From positions 256,001-320,000 of the forward strand of contig JAFEUB010000796.1 of NCBI GenBank assembly GCA_024529925.1: a stretch of DNA of 64,000 bases. Reading direction: 5' to 3'. Under the pieces are notes generated by a model. The model saw only the letters and a program-made list of their open reading frames with translations. It ran no database searches and was not told the origin of the DNA. The stretch's first letter is position 1; every line of letters begins with the position of its first letter. Both the position numbers and the translations under genes were made by a program. The DNA is from Ophthalmolycus amberensis. Taxonomy: Eukaryota; Chordata; Actinopteri; Perciformes; Zoarcidae. Positions 24,321-37,226 of this stretch are shown here, in pieces.

Positions 24321-26135
24321 GAAAACAATTAAAATCAAGAGGAAAAAAATGAAGAAATCATACCTCTGTTTACTTTCAATCATCATCAGGTTTATCCATT
24401 CTGACCAATTACTTATTCTTTTAGAATTAGTTTGGAAACATTCAAATAACATTGAAGACAGACATGATATGTTTCAAGCTGTGAATTATCCAGTGTAAGG
24501 AGTAAGGACAGGGTTCATTCCAAAAATATTACCCAAAAGAACCTCGACAAGGTATTTTTTTTAAAGTAATAGGGTATGGAAACAATGGGATATGAGCATG
24601 CGATGGATAAATCAGTAAAGACGTTCTGCACATAGGCTCTCATATTTTAAACTCTAACCCTATTGATATTTTCTTTTATCCAGTCAAGTTCTCAAAAGTT
24701 TGTTGGAATCTATAAAATACAAACTTTCCTCAAAGAAAGTCTTTACCCTAAAGTTGCATACATGTGGTGAAGCTAAAATGAGGAAAAAAAAGTTTCAGGG
24801 AAACACTTACCAACTGTGAAGCAGAGGAAAGCGTCCCCCACAGTCCTACAAAACATAAAAACACAAGAGCAATGCATCATTGTCCACAGTCTTTAATCAT
24901 CGGTGTATCCTTCAAACATCTGTCTCTAAGAAAACAAAGTGAGCCACATGTCTCACTGTTCATGTTGGTTTATTACAATTACAATTCATAACCTTTTACC
25001 AACATCCTTCTTACTGACCAATAATATCTGCCCCAAGGCTGTACTAAACTTGCAACAAGATCTTATGTATGAATGGATAAAACCTGAATAATCTGGCAAA
25101 TCACAGACAGCCATTATCATCATATTGTTATTTTGTTCCTCATTTCTGTCTGCAGGCTGAGTGCTGTTTGTTATAAAGTTATATTACAACCTGAGGATAA
25201 GAAAAGGACACTGCACAGACTTATTATGCACAAAATACATAAAAGCATTGCATTTATATATGAAAATCAAAAATGATTCCTCGTGTATACATATATTGTA
25301 TTCTCATGTCATTCAAAACATTTTCATACAGCAGCTCAGACAAAAAAAACACAAAGACACATTGTTCCTCAGTCTTTCAACATCATAGGCCTCCTTCTGC
25401 AAACATTAGAGTAATTGCACCTCAAGCAATGTCACCAGACTTACGTCGCATATACTGCCCACTGTTAGACGCTCAAATAAAAAACATTTCAAAAACAGCC
25501 TTTCCCCCTCAGCTACTATGGACTTTGCATTTGTCATATACGTTTATTTGCTTTTGTTACTCTGCTTATCTTATTGTGTTTCTCACAAACAAATACATAT
25601 AGAATACCAAGCTAATCACAATCATACTGTACCAACAGCAAACCCTACTGGTTGTGGTCATAGAATTCAAATTGACAATTTTCGAGGGGCAAAATCTCAA
25701 CCTTGAAAATAATATCCTTTCTCCTTTCATTTATTATAAAATGACTTTCACTGCAGATTGCAGATTCTTCACCGCACAAAAGACCATAGTTTAATTTTGG
25801 TGAGTAAGCCACAGCTTAGAGAGAATAATTGCTAGCTTCACACTGGCAGTGGAAAAGTTGTGCCTCAAGATGCTATGAATAAAAGACAAACAGCTAAATT
25901 AATTTATTAATGAATAGAATATAAAAATCTACGGTTTACTATAACTGGAACAAATTAATCCACAGTTCTCCCTGCAGTGCTGACATTCAGACTTCATTTT
26001 GAATGATATTAGTATTATAAATGCTGAGCTAAAACTTCCCTGTTTCTCTGTACAGTATGGTGGGATGATGCTATAGCCTCAATCAGCCTTTAACCCCTGC
26101 CCTGAGACAAGGTAAAGGCATCCATTCCCCTGACT
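24321..26135. other. AT-rich unique stretch, nothing recognised
   Basis: No gene is supported. Frames at 25161-25706 are AT-rich chance frames without domains. Confidence 0.5.
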
Positions 26136-26430
26136 CCAGGTCAGTGAGTAAGCTTGTATTTTTGGATGGCTGCTGCCGATTGTGTATGCACTTTAATAAG
26201 CGGGCTGCGGGTCAGGCAGATTTATAGGCCCATAGGGTGGAGGGACCAGACTCCCTTGGCCTCCAGCTTCCCTCTGCGCCGTTACGCCAGAGTGAGATAT
26301 AGTGGGATATTGATCCCAATGCCACTTCATTTTGCAATAACTATTACACGATATTCTCCGGGGCTGCGCGTGGCTGCTGATTTATGCTGCCTTGCTATTT
26401 ACATTAACAGTAAGTGTTTTTCTATACCAA
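26136..26430. promoter_or_regulatory. Complex GC-balanced block (candidate enhancer)
   Basis: This repeat-free block has many CpGs and AT cores (TTTAATAAGCGGG, TTTTGCAATAACTATTAC). A 104-codon frame crosses it at 26154-26468 but shows no domain I recognise. The texture is that of conserved non-coding DNA. Confidence 0.25.
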
Positions 26431-29060
26431 CTGAGGTAGGTCTTACAGCCACACAAATGGACACGTGAACATTCACATTCCATACCATACCTATCTTTTT
26501 GCTGCCTTTGATGCCTTTTCACAGTAGCAGGGGTGCTTAACACACCGCTGCCTGCTAGGTGAGTAATGAACGATGAACATATTGAAAAATACATCCCAGA
26601 ATTCATTGCAGTTAAGCGACTGACCTTGAGGCAATGTTATTCTCCTGTATCATATCTTATTTAAAATACCTGCTTGATCACATCCAGTCTTTAGAACGCT
26701 ATTATATTATAAAGGGAGATGTTTTTGAATTATTTCCTTCCCACTTGCTTGTTGTACAGTGGTGTACAGTCAGCAAATAGAAAGCAATTAAAATAGAGAT
26801 GGACTGCTGTATCTGCGTAGATAAACAAAATCATAATTTGTGTTGTATAGTGTAGTGTATTTTGATATGTAATCTATCAAATGGATTTATAGTGCATCCA
26901 TCATCATACTGCATGTAGCAAGGAAAACTGAAATAAGAGCTCAAATTCAGATGGAGACATTGCCATTCACGCTGTGCTGCTGTGTGAAAATATGTCTCAG
27001 CCAAAACAAATTTAATTGAATGTTTGCAATTTGCAAATGACATCATATGAAAGAAATCGTTGCCATGATCAGGATAATTAGGATAAGCAGCCTGTGCCTT
27101 CTGAGCCTGCCCCGTCACCAGCTGCATACTCCAGAGCTGGGTCTTTGCCAAAGTGGCTTCCCTTGCATTGCCAGGGTGGTGCTGAGTGTTTGTTTACACA
27201 CAGAGGAAAGCTGTATCAATGGCAGAGTAGGAGACATGAATGGGGAGGAAGGGTGGTAGGCAGACCCCGTTTGTGCTGACATTCCCTCAGGCAGCCCCCA
27301 CAGGGGGCACTGCGCCTCAGATACCGTCACTGCTACATTGTACCACAATAGAAAACAAAAGGACTAATGACCCTTAATTGCTCTGGAGCCGTTTAAAATC
27401 AGATGAGTGTCGCCTAAACTGCAGTATGTAAATCAAATCCCCCTCCTCGTACCTCTTCCTGGTCTACCCCCTTAAGCTCTCTCCCCTGGCACAATCAAGT
27501 CTTTTTCTCATAAGGGGGCGGGCAGTTTAAGCAGGCTCGCTGCCAAGTGAGGGGAGCTGGCAAGCGTGGTAATGTGCAGACACTTGTTGCTACAATGCCT
27601 GCCTGTTACGCAAGCACATGGCAGAAATGGGGCGGCTGAGGGGCGTGTGTGGGGAGCAGATGGGCATACTATAGCCTACACGTGCTTCCAAATTAAACAT
27701 GGTAATAGAAACGAAGTGTGCTCTGCCCTCGGCTTTCAAAGCTGGCAGGCATGGCGTGTATGTCCCATTCATTAGTAGGTCCATTCATATGCAACACGAA
27801 GTTTGATTGTACACAAATGCCCTATTAGGGAGGAAGGAGTTTGTTAGTGTGTGCGTGTTTCTGTGCAGTTGCTTGTTTGCGTGCGTGTTCGCATATCTTT
27901 GAAAGTGACAGAGTTTGCTTTGCGAATGCTTAAAGGGATTGTATATGGTTACGTTGAGTTTGGTTTTGGAGGTTGTTGACTTTATATTGAATGGCCATTT
28001 TAATAATACAAAATTTAGTTTTACAGAGATCATGCTGTAGGTTACAATATTCCTAATTGTAATTGTGAAAAAGAACTGAAAAACATTGATAAATTATAAT
28101 ATTTTAAGATTATAAGGGGCGAGAGCATTTGACATATTTGATCGTAACGTATTATTATTAATATAACATATAGTAATACTGAATAATATCAAATGCTGAG
28201 TTCAACCATAGTAGATGTTGTCTAAAGGACTGAGCTTCACACAAGCAGGTGTCTCAAGCCTGTGACCAAGTGAGAGGTGAGCGATGTCCTCCTGCGCCCC
28301 TGGGTGTCCCACTGCTCCCACCATTCCCTTTAACATCAAGCCTCAATGCATTTCCTATATCTGCATGCTTTTCTGCTGTATGGAGTCTCCGGTGATTTAA
28401 AGACAGCAACAAACCTGTCCCATTTTCAGAGTGACATTATTGATAGACTGTCACTTCAGAATGTAGGTAACTGCTAATGGTTATTTTATGGTGCATATGT
28501 CAAATCTGATGTGTACTTTTTTTTTCGTCCCGTCTCTTACCCTACCTTTCTGTTTTATTTGAGTCGAATGATTGCCTCAAGATCGTTGTCACACTTTTAT
28601 TACAACAAAACAGAACCCTCTCATTGTGTAATAACATGAACAAAAATGACCTTTCAGGAAAATGACCTGCCGAGCACCTCGGCTAAAATAAGCCTTTTAT
28701 GTCCTTGAATATGCTAGTGATTGTAAAACATTATCTTATTTTGACAGATTATTTTGTATTGTACAAGTTATTAGTGGTAAAATATTCCCAGTATTCTGCA
28801 GTAAGGACTGAATCTGTGCAATTAAACATTGATAAAGCATGTATTTAATTTTGATGGACATAGAGATAAAAAAACATTGTTTTTTAAAGCCAGCACCCCA
28901 AACAGACCACAACCTCTTCTTCAACCCTCCGCTCTTCATCCACTCCGTGGTTTCTCCCTTTGAACCTGTATCCCCTCTTGTCATGGATTAGCCTCCATAC
29001 TAGCGTGAACAAAGACTCAGTCGGCATGTGTTGATGTGTTGGTCCATGTGTCGTGTGACG
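26431..29060. other. Unique stretch with one GC-richer block
   Basis: No gene is supported. The segment 27240-27590 is GC-richer and repeat-free (CCTTAATTGCTCTGG, GTATGTAAATCAAATC) and may be regulatory. The remainder is AT-rich and unremarkable, with a T9 run near 28518. Confidence 0.45.
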
Positions 29061-29300
29061 AGGGGACGTGTCTCCCACTTATGTCCGGATCTTAGAGGAC
29101 CCCAATTTGTTACGCATTAATCAGAACACCTGCTCAGAGAGCCCCCTGTGTCAGAGGCTCACTATATGTCCCAATGGTTTCCTGGCTGCGCAGCTTTTTG
29201 TTTCACCACTTGAGTCATCAGTGTTGTTTTTAAACCAATGTAACGATTGTGCCGGAGACTGATTCGAGTATGCAAATGCTACACGCACGGGGAAACGAGT
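29061..29300. promoter_or_regulatory. Octamer-containing block (candidate enhancer)
   Basis: A perfect octamer ATGCAAAT (29270-29277) follows AACCAATGTAACGATTGTG, a CCAAT plus SOX-like core, in CpG-containing repeat-free DNA. POU factors bind the octamer and often pair with SOX proteins. The neighbouring sites fit that, but the spacing here is wider than the usual composite. Confidence 0.25.
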
Positions 29301-32150
29301 AGTAAGCCACATACAGAGAAAGAAGACAAGAGAGGGGGGCAAAAAAAGCAGCCAAGGTAAGAGGAGCTGGGTAGGCCATCGAGCATTAAAGAGTAGTAAG
29401 TCATCAAGCGGTGTTGCAGCAGGTAGCTGTAAACAAAAGACGAAAAAAAGCTAAATTTGGCTCTACACTATAACAATGACACTATCCTGCTCCTTGCTGA
29501 AGGACAAGACATGCAAGAGAACAATGTTTGAGGAAAAAAGAGTAAAACGCTACAGGACAAGGAAGACTTGGTCAGAGAGCAGCCAGGAAAGAAAGGGAGT
29601 ACAAAAAAAGAGATAGCAGAGGAAACAAATGAATAAATTCATGGGGCACCAAATGAAAAGAGCGATGGAGGGGAGTGGAGTAAAGGAAGGGGGTTGGAGT
29701 CATCAGTGGAAGATTTTTATTGTCCGGACACAGGAGATGCACACAAAAGCACTGGGAAGATTCAATTAAGTATCATATGCAGTGACCTTATTGCCATGGT
29801 TACGGAACAGTGGAAAATATTAATCAAGATGGTGGAAGGAGAGGTAGAGGCAAGACAGCAAAGTGAAAGACAGAGTAGTAAGAGAGGGAAAGAGGATAAT
29901 GGCAGAGTCTGAACAAGGGTTTGCATGTTTGATTTTATGTGTCTCCACCAAGCTTTGGAAATCTGTATGCGGACATCGAACATGGCATTTTTAACAGTGG
30001 ATTTTCAACCCCAAAAACATGTTTTTCTTAAATGAAAAAATAATGCAACCATGCTACCACCAAAGCTCATCTGGCTCACATTTGCACAGAGTCACAAATG
30101 TGGAAGGAGCTGAATTCAGAACTCATTTCATACAGGGGTGAACTCACTTTTCAGCTCAAAAAGATTTGTTTTAACTCCTTCTCTGTATTTCAGGTCGAAT
30201 AGCATGTGCCCAAATGTCTGTTGATGCTTTCTTAGTGAGGAAAAGAAATCTGGAATCCATCACACAAGACTGAATTAATTAATAACTAAACTCTAGCGAA
30301 TGTTTGCCAGATGAAAATAAAATGTTTTCATCCATCAATGTGTTTTTTTGTAATGGTACACTTGCACATGGTTCTAAATAAATCCGTTATAAACCAGTGC
30401 TTGCATATTGTTACAGACTGAAAAATGATGACGATCGTTTTCAATCATATTCCATTATGATGTTCCTCTCAGTCACATTTCCCTGCACACTGCGGAAGGG
30501 GAAAGTTGAAGATTGTTCTGTTTGATGAAGCTGTAGAGTGTTTGCTCGCTGTCTGTAGGGACTGTCTTGAAAACAATCTATCTGAAACTCCCCTGCTGAG
30601 CAAAATGTTAAATAAACAAAGGCAGGGATAAACAAAATCCCTCTATTTCAATGTCACTGAGAAGAAAGCTAACATTTCAATGCTGCAATTGTGAAAAGGC
30701 GGTGGCAACCATAATGCGATCATCATTTAAACTTTGGACGCTGAAATGTTTTTTCTTAAAATAGTTAATTATAAACATAGTGGCCATAGAAAATTAAATT
30801 GTTGTATTGATTCTTCAATGGTTTCCAAATTTGCCTTTTGTTAAGGTGGAACAATTTCAAACTGCTCCTGAAAATGATTTTTTTTAAATTGTCTTTTTAT
30901 ATTGTCCTATTTTGTACTAGTTCAGTTTTTGTAATTCGCAGGGAAAGAAAAGTAAAATGCTACAAAGTAACTTAGATTAATGTTTCAATGCACCTTTAAA
31001 TTTGATGCTAAAGTACTTTTTGAAAACATATATAGCAATTCACATTGTGGTTGTACAAAGAAACTGATGTTGTACAGAACAACAACAGTGTAAATGTACA
31101 GCTCAGAGTAAACCAACAGTATAATACAATAACTATTCTCCCTAACTACTGTTTAAGTTATACGGAGTACCCTATGGTACTGTATTTAGCCCATCTATCT
31201 TTCCATTCAGTGCTTCCATATCATTCACTGAGACAACATCAGTATGCAGTGTTATGCTGACAACACTCCGCTATATCTCTCCGACCAACATAATGCAATT
31301 AAACAGTCAATGCTTGATAGTAAACCAAGAGCATATATGTAAAAACAAATGAACAACAAGACTGCTGTGGAATGTCATTTAAAATATTTGATTGTACTGG
31401 GACACAGTCATTCATGCTTTTATTACACGGTGGCTAAATTACTTCAATTCACTGAATATGTATTTGTTTCATAATCGTTGTAAATTCTTTACCCATCCAT
31501 CCATGTTGACTGCCCCGTTTTATTGCTTGATTACTTGATTAAAGATAAAGCGATGATCACAGTTGATGTCAATTGATTTTGTTTCAGTCTACTACTCTTC
31601 TAGCTGCTGTATGACTGTATCTGCTTCACTCTGTATCTCTTCCTTGCAAAGAGGTTGAGATCTTCAGAGGTGGTAACCACCTGCTATTTTGCATTGAAAT
31701 TACCTTGAAAAAAATATTTTATTAAATTTCATTTAAGTATGAAAATAGTTTGAAGTTTTAGCATGTAGTTACTAAACTTTGATGAAAAACTTAATATGCA
31801 ACACAACTTTGACGGGAGAAGTTTTTTAAAGAAGTTGGCGCAACTTGGTTCTTTAAAAAGTGATTTGAATAGTGACAGGCAGTGGTCATGCAGGAAATCA
31901 CCCAATAAAGTCATAACTGAGTGATTTGAGTTCAACATTGGTTCCATCCCTTGCCTACTCTAATCCTGAGCTCTAGTGTCTGAAATTCCACTACCCATCC
32001 CTGTGGCAGAGCCTGCAAGGACCTATGGGTGAGACACAGACGGAGGTGTAACAGCAGAGAGGCCTGAGCAGAGGGGCTGTTAAAGTGCCTGATGTGACCA
32101 TGACCACTTCCAGAAACAATTTAATTCCACAGCTTCAGCCACCTCCAGCT
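29301..32150. other. AT-rich unique stretch, nothing recognised
   Basis: No gene is supported. 29330-29900 is purine-rich. The remainder is AT-rich. Short frames at 29694, 31045 and 31729 lack recognisable content. Confidence 0.5.
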
Positions 32151-32300
32151 GATCTACTCCTCCGAGGTCATTAACTGTGCCACAGAAGGTCACATGATTA
32201 ATGAGTGACAGACCGTCTGGTGCAATAACGTGTATGAACGTGGCCCATTAATTAGACAGGGGGGGCAGAGAGAATGAATGGCCAGGGACAGCTTGGCCCC
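32151..32300. promoter_or_regulatory. PBX-HOX plus MEIS-type site group (candidate enhancer)
   Basis: TGATTAAT (32195-32202), a PBX-HOX composite-type site, is followed three bases later by TGACAG (32206-32211), the MEIS/PREP core. CCATTAATTAG follows at about 32246. HOX-responsive vertebrate enhancers commonly combine these two site types. The surrounding DNA is complex and repeat-free. Confidence 0.35.
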
Positions 32301-33760
32301 CTCACAACCCCGTCCTTCCCGGACACCATTTTTCTTTTTCATCTGCACAAACAGACACATATAACCACTCATAATATTCCCCAAATACCATGTGTTCTCT
32401 TACAAAACAAAAACATCAACCGTACCAATATTTCTAACATGTCGAATATCTCAAGAATGTATAACATACTACAAACCAAACACGCAATAAAAAAGCAGGA
32501 GTTCTCCTGAGTCTAAATGGCCGTGGTTCAGTGTGACCGTAGAGGTCCAACTGCTGCTCAGAAGACCTCTGAGCATTGGCCTCAGGTTGATCTGGGTATC
32601 AAGCATCAGAACGTTGTGTTGTTGCAGTCCTTTTCCAAGACTATGATAAGCACTCTGCATTACTGAGGGCAATCTCCAAGAGGAAATGAAACATTCTGCT
32701 GCCACAGACTGGCTTTATTAGAAGACAACAAGTCCGGCCTCTCAGGATATACAGATCAGGAGATTTAATTGATGCTGACTGACTGTCAATGCACTCCTAT
32801 AGCTGGGAGAAACGAGTGTTTAACACTGCTCTATTGTAAATAGTATTCATTTCTCAGTCTAATCAACTTAATGCAATTCCAATAAGTCCATTTCTTAGAG
32901 TGTCTGTGTTGATTTGAAACCTCATAGCCCTGTTTTATTTTCAACGGTGCCAACAAATGTAATGGCTGCTAAGTATATTGGGCAATAATATAAGAATGCT
33001 CTACATCCAGTGCATGCATTTCAATTTTACCTTGAGGTCATGGCATTATGGAAACACCCCAGTGGGGTCATTAATCACAAATACATACACTGTATGTAAT
33101 AACAACCAGTAGGGAGAAATAGACTTCAGGGAGGTTTCCGATAAGGACTTGTGTAAGACCATGGGCCACAATGGCTATCTCTATGTAAACAAATCTCATC
33201 AGTTCATTCCCTGCACACCTGGGTCGGGGTTTTCGCAAAGCTGGCAACACAATCAGGCATTCAGTATGTGTATGGAGAAGTACACATTTCCAATTGTCAT
33301 TGTCCCAGAAACATAATAAGCAGTGACAGGGTGAGTCAAATTCACTCGCTGCACAACCAGGAAAACAACATATTTTAGAAACAGGAAAAATACGAAGACG
33401 TTAAGATATGTGTGATTGTGTAATGATGTATTATTGTGAGATGAATTCTAGGTCATAGGATATTTATCTGTAGTTATGAATATGGAGGAATAATAATTTA
33501 TGAGGCCTGCTGATAATAAACATAATTTTGAAAGGTACTGCTGAGATTTTTATCGTACTTTTTATAAATGAACAACAAAAATAAAATTATTCTTGCATCT
33601 TAACATCAAACATTCAGAGAACCCCTTGACCCTTCTGAATAAAGCATCTCTTTGACACACATCTCTCAGCACAGATCTGAAGACAGCCACGAATGTTGTT
33701 TGCCCTCTGATATATTTTTAATATTCAGATCATATCAAATATGTCCTCTTTCAATAATTG
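32301..33760. other. Unique stretch, nothing recognised
   Basis: No gene is supported; ordinary AT-rich DNA with no transposon ends seen. Confidence 0.5.
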
Positions 33761-33776
33761 ATCTATCTATCTATCT
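33761..33776 (+). repeat. Short (ATCT)n tetranucleotide repeat
   Basis: Four ATCT units. Confidence 0.8.
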
Positions 33777-33827
33777 ACTAGCAACATAACACATGCTGAG
33801 CTTTGGCGTGTGATTTCTATGCCCCAG

Positions 33828-33950
33828 TCAGTATATCTTCTTCCCTCTATTAAGTATGATAGGGAGAGCTCCGGCTGCTCCCTCGATGTGACGCACTTGG
33901 CCGAGGGGAACTACCCCGGGCACGCTCCGATGAACCCTGTGACCACTAAA
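33828..33950 (+). other. Candidate 123-nt exon (speculative)
   Basis: A CAG acceptor-like site ends at 33827 and a GTAAAG donor-like site begins at 33951. The 41 codons between them are open and the exon would be phase 0 at both ends. The frame is GC-richer than its flanks and reads, for example, SSGCSLDVTHLAEGNYPG, without low complexity. The polypyrimidine tract is weak and the frame stays open to 34019, so it may be chance or non-coding conservation. I do not recognise the peptide. Confidence 0.2.
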
Positions 33951-34500
33951 GTAAAGCTGCCTTTCTTGTGTCCAGGCTCAAAATCAGAGACAGAGATGCA
34001 CCAACTGCGCTGCTTATAAGAGAATGACTTTGAGTATGATTGACTATTTTTTTTGTCCTTTTAATTATTGCTATTAAAAAAATTCTCTGTAGCTTCAAAA
34101 TCACATAAGCAATTTAACAGTTGTAGCAATTGTATTTAAAGTATGTTATATTCCATGTTAGCAACCTGCCTGACTAAAACATGTTCATTTGTTTAGGTCA
34201 TATATGCACTCGGGCCCTTTAAGAGGACAGCCGCTGTCAAAGCAAATCTATTTTTTTGTAGGATTTGTACTAAAACATTTTTTTTTTTAAGAACGCAGTG
34301 TAATGGTGCGTTCACACCGGTCGCGTTGATTTTTTGACGCGCTGCAAAATTGCGTCCAACGCACTGCAAAAAAGCGTCCAACGCGCCGCCGGTCGTGTTC
34401 AGACCAAACGCCGCAAAATCTCGTAGCGCCGGAGAGGGGGCGTGGTTTATCGACTGGAAGCCGTTCACCTGGCCGCCATTACTTTCCGCTATCAACCGTG

Positions 34501-34620
34501 AAAGGAATAAGGACAATTGCTGCTTTGTACGTGTTGTGGAAGTCCCTCAAACGTCGGAATGCCAAACGCAGTCATGTCTGGTTCATAATATTGTTCAGAG
34601 GAGCTCCGTGGATTGTATCG
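34501..34620 (+). pseudogene. Possible Harbinger transposase N-terminal remnant
   Basis: A frame beginning KGIRTIAALYVLWK and continuing with a basic stretch (KRRNAKR) then HVW resembles the AAL...RRRR..WV pattern near the start of Harbinger-type nucleases in fish elements. The frame runs only about 40 codons and no DDE catalytic motif follows. The match is to a loose pattern from memory, so this is a low-confidence reading. Confidence 0.3.
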
Positions 34621-34716
34621 AGCTGTATTCACTGTGTCTAGCAAGCCACCGGTCGCTGTTTACAGCTGTAGGAACACAACATAAACTGATTTGGCTGTGA
34701 TTCAACGGAAAATAAA

Positions 34717-34895
34717 CCGACAAAAAGGGACTCCGAAATAACTACATAATGATGCCGATTTGTACTTGTCTTCTCCGACAAAAAGGGACTCCGAAATAAC
34801 TACATAATGATGCCGATTTGTACTTGTCTTCTCCGACAAAAAGGGACTCCGAAATAACTACATAATGATGCCGATTTGTAGGCTACTTGTCTTCT
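34717..34895 (+). repeat. Three tandem copies of a 58-bp unit
   Basis: Copies start at 34717, 34775 and 34833, each beginning CCGACAAAAAGGGACTCCGA. The third carries a four-base insertion near its end. Near-identity between copies points to recent amplification inside the transposon. Confidence 0.93.
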
Positions 34896-35428
34896 CAATG
34901 GAGCTCTGATGGATCGGTGCTAGGCTATGCTAACATCGTAGCAGCTCCACCAGCACTCAATAACGTCACGTAGACGTAAATACGGCAGCGTCTATTAATT
35001 GTTTGTACCGTATGGTTTACACACACACATGTATACACGTAGTTTGGTCCGGTCTCTATTGATATGAGGTATCGTAGAGCTCGGGGAACCCACAAACCGC
35101 CACTATTAATTTGTCCTCCATTGTTGTTTGTGATTCAGCACCGGCAGGAGCTACGGCACTGATGACGGGAGCAGCAACTCAACGCTGATAGGCTATCGCG
35201 CCACAGCGTCACGCGATTATTTCGCAGAAGTTGAAAAATTTCAACTTGCGCGTTGGCGATTTTGCGGCGTCCAACGCGTCCACCGCGTCCACCGCACTGC
35301 AATAACGCGTCCAACGCGCCGCGCCATCGCAAAATCGCGGCGCGCCAGTCTCATCGCGTCTGTGCATAGACTTTGTATGTAATCTCGACGCGCGTCAAAA
35401 AATCAACGCGACCGGTGTGAACGCCCCA

Positions 35429-35920
35429 TAACACAGACATATCAGAGTCTAATGGAGTGAGGTTTTTTTTTTCATCCTGTCATTTGACCAACAGCATCTC
35501 CTGTGGTGGCTCATTTCCTTAGAGCAAGAGGTTCCCACCCTCCATCGCAGCCGGCTTCGGGGGGCATGGTGGAGAAAATGCGAGATGGAGGGAAGGAGCA
35601 AAGTAGAAGAAGAAAGCCATGCTGGGAGAAAGGAAATCTTCCATGTGCAGAAGCGGAGTGGCTAGAGGACATTTCACGCTAATGGCGGCCGGGCCAATTG
35701 AAACGACTGCAGCGCTGCATGATTTGAAGGTCAGGAGACAGCGGATTATATTCCAGTGGTGGTGAAGGGGGATTGGAGAAGTAAAATGGTGCCTTCCCCC
35801 CCACCCCCTCCCCTCCTCCTCTCCTGAATTATTGCAGAACAACCAAGATGGAATCAACATAGCACCAAACCCCACCATCATTACTCTTGCACATAGTGCA
35901 CATTGCATCGCTCCGGTCTT
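35429..35920. promoter_or_regulatory. GC-richer unique block (candidate regulatory)
   Basis: After a T-run (35463-35471), the DNA is complex and GC-richer, including GCTAATGGCGGCCGGGCCAA and CTGCAGCGCTGCATGATTTG. The minus frame at 35519-35908 has no recognised domain. It borders the transposon, so insertion beside regulatory DNA is possible. Confidence 0.2.
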
Positions 35921-37197
35921 TTCTGAGCCTGTACATCATAATGACAAATTCTGCTGTGGAAAATCCAGAAGATCAGTTCGTAAAACTGAACAACACAACA
36001 AACCAACCGAGAGGATACCATGTTTTAACCGCTTTTCATTATGCAACCAAATTCTATTCTTGATCTACAGTATTACCATTTAAAAATGTGCAATAGATAA
36101 GATCACAAGGAAATTATGATAAAATACTGTGCAAAAGACAACTATTTTGCTTGTGAAGGCCAAAGAATTATAAGTGTTTTTAAGAAAACTGTCAACACTC
36201 TTGTTTTTATCCTTGACAAGTCATCATAGCAAAAAAGAAAAAAGAAACAATTAAATGACCTCCTATGGACATGTGTGACACACTGGATACAACAGCATGG
36301 CTTTAAAAAAACCACAATGATCGGGCTTATAGATGAGGGTGCAAAAGTTACTCACGCATGAGAAAAGCATAAAGTGATTATGCACATGACTGCAGTAATA
36401 AGCAGTAATAAGATGTGGAATGACCATACGTATTTACTCCAGACATTGTGCAAGGCAGGCCAACGTGATTACATTGTATTTGTATCCAATGGATATTCAA
36501 GATTTAAGGCAAAAGAACCTCGAGCCTAACATGCAAACAAATACGGAAACAACAAATGAGGCGACAAGGATGTCAGGCAGAATTTCAGAAATCGGGGACA
36601 TTCATGTCATTAAAATAATCCCTTGGAGGCATCAGCTCCTCTATCTGCTTCATGTGATTTCATAACTTCTGGAGGCTGTGCAATTTTTCACAATTCCCAT
36701 CAGACATAGCACATGTCCAATGAATTGTGACCATCAAAGCGTCAACATATTTAATGTTAATCAGACTTGCAGATGCACCTGTTTTAGTCGGACAGACAAA
36801 TTGGGCTGAACGCAGCAGTGACAGGTATTCTGATGTAGCTCTTTCCGGTGACAATAAACACTGTCAGTAAATACTGGCAGGTAGCATCCAATCCGAGCTG
36901 CTCCACAACACTGACAGCGCTGAGGTGGACGTCTTATAGGAGGAGAGCGGATGCCACTCTTTGTGAACGGCCAGTCGTGGAGTTTGTATCAATGAAGGCG
37001 CAAAGCACATGCAGACACTTACTACCAAGCATTCGCATGCTAACAAAAGCCTCACAACCAAATTAGTAAATTTAATATAAAAATACAGAGAAACCTTGTG
37101 GAGCCAGGATGTAAAAAATGTCTGTGCATACCTGTATTTATTAAAGAAATTCATATGTGCATTTGCATATTTTGCAAATGAAACTTGTGTGGATTTG
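35921..37197. other. AT-rich unique stretch, nothing recognised
   Basis: No gene is supported. An 11-base direct duplication (AGCAGTAATAA) occurs near 36395. The overlapping frames at 36848-37154 are unsupported. Confidence 0.5.
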
Positions 37198-37226
37198 TGT
37201 TATATATATATTATATATATATATAT
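37198..37226. repeat. (TA)n microsatellite
   Basis: About fourteen TA units with one TT interruption. Confidence 0.85.

Larger units (their letters stand above)
34304..35428. mobile_element. Harbinger-like DNA element with TAA target duplication
   Basis: The ends are inverted repeats. TGGTGCGTTCACACCGGTCG at the left matches TGGGGCGTTCACACCGGTCG read inward from the right, and the match continues to about 37 bases. Direct TAA copies flank it (34301-34303 and 35429-35431). A 3-bp TAA/TTA target is typical of the PIF/Harbinger superfamily. Both subterminal regions are packed with GCGTCCAACGC and CAACGCGCCGC motifs. The 1.1 kb body has no complete transposase and includes a 58-bp triplication. 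It inserted into AT-rich DNA and is CpG-rich, so it stands out sharply from its flanks. Confidence 0.85.

Noticed and set aside
26154..26468. 104-codon plus-strand frame
   Set aside because: No domain recognised; nucleotide texture suits a non-coding element better.
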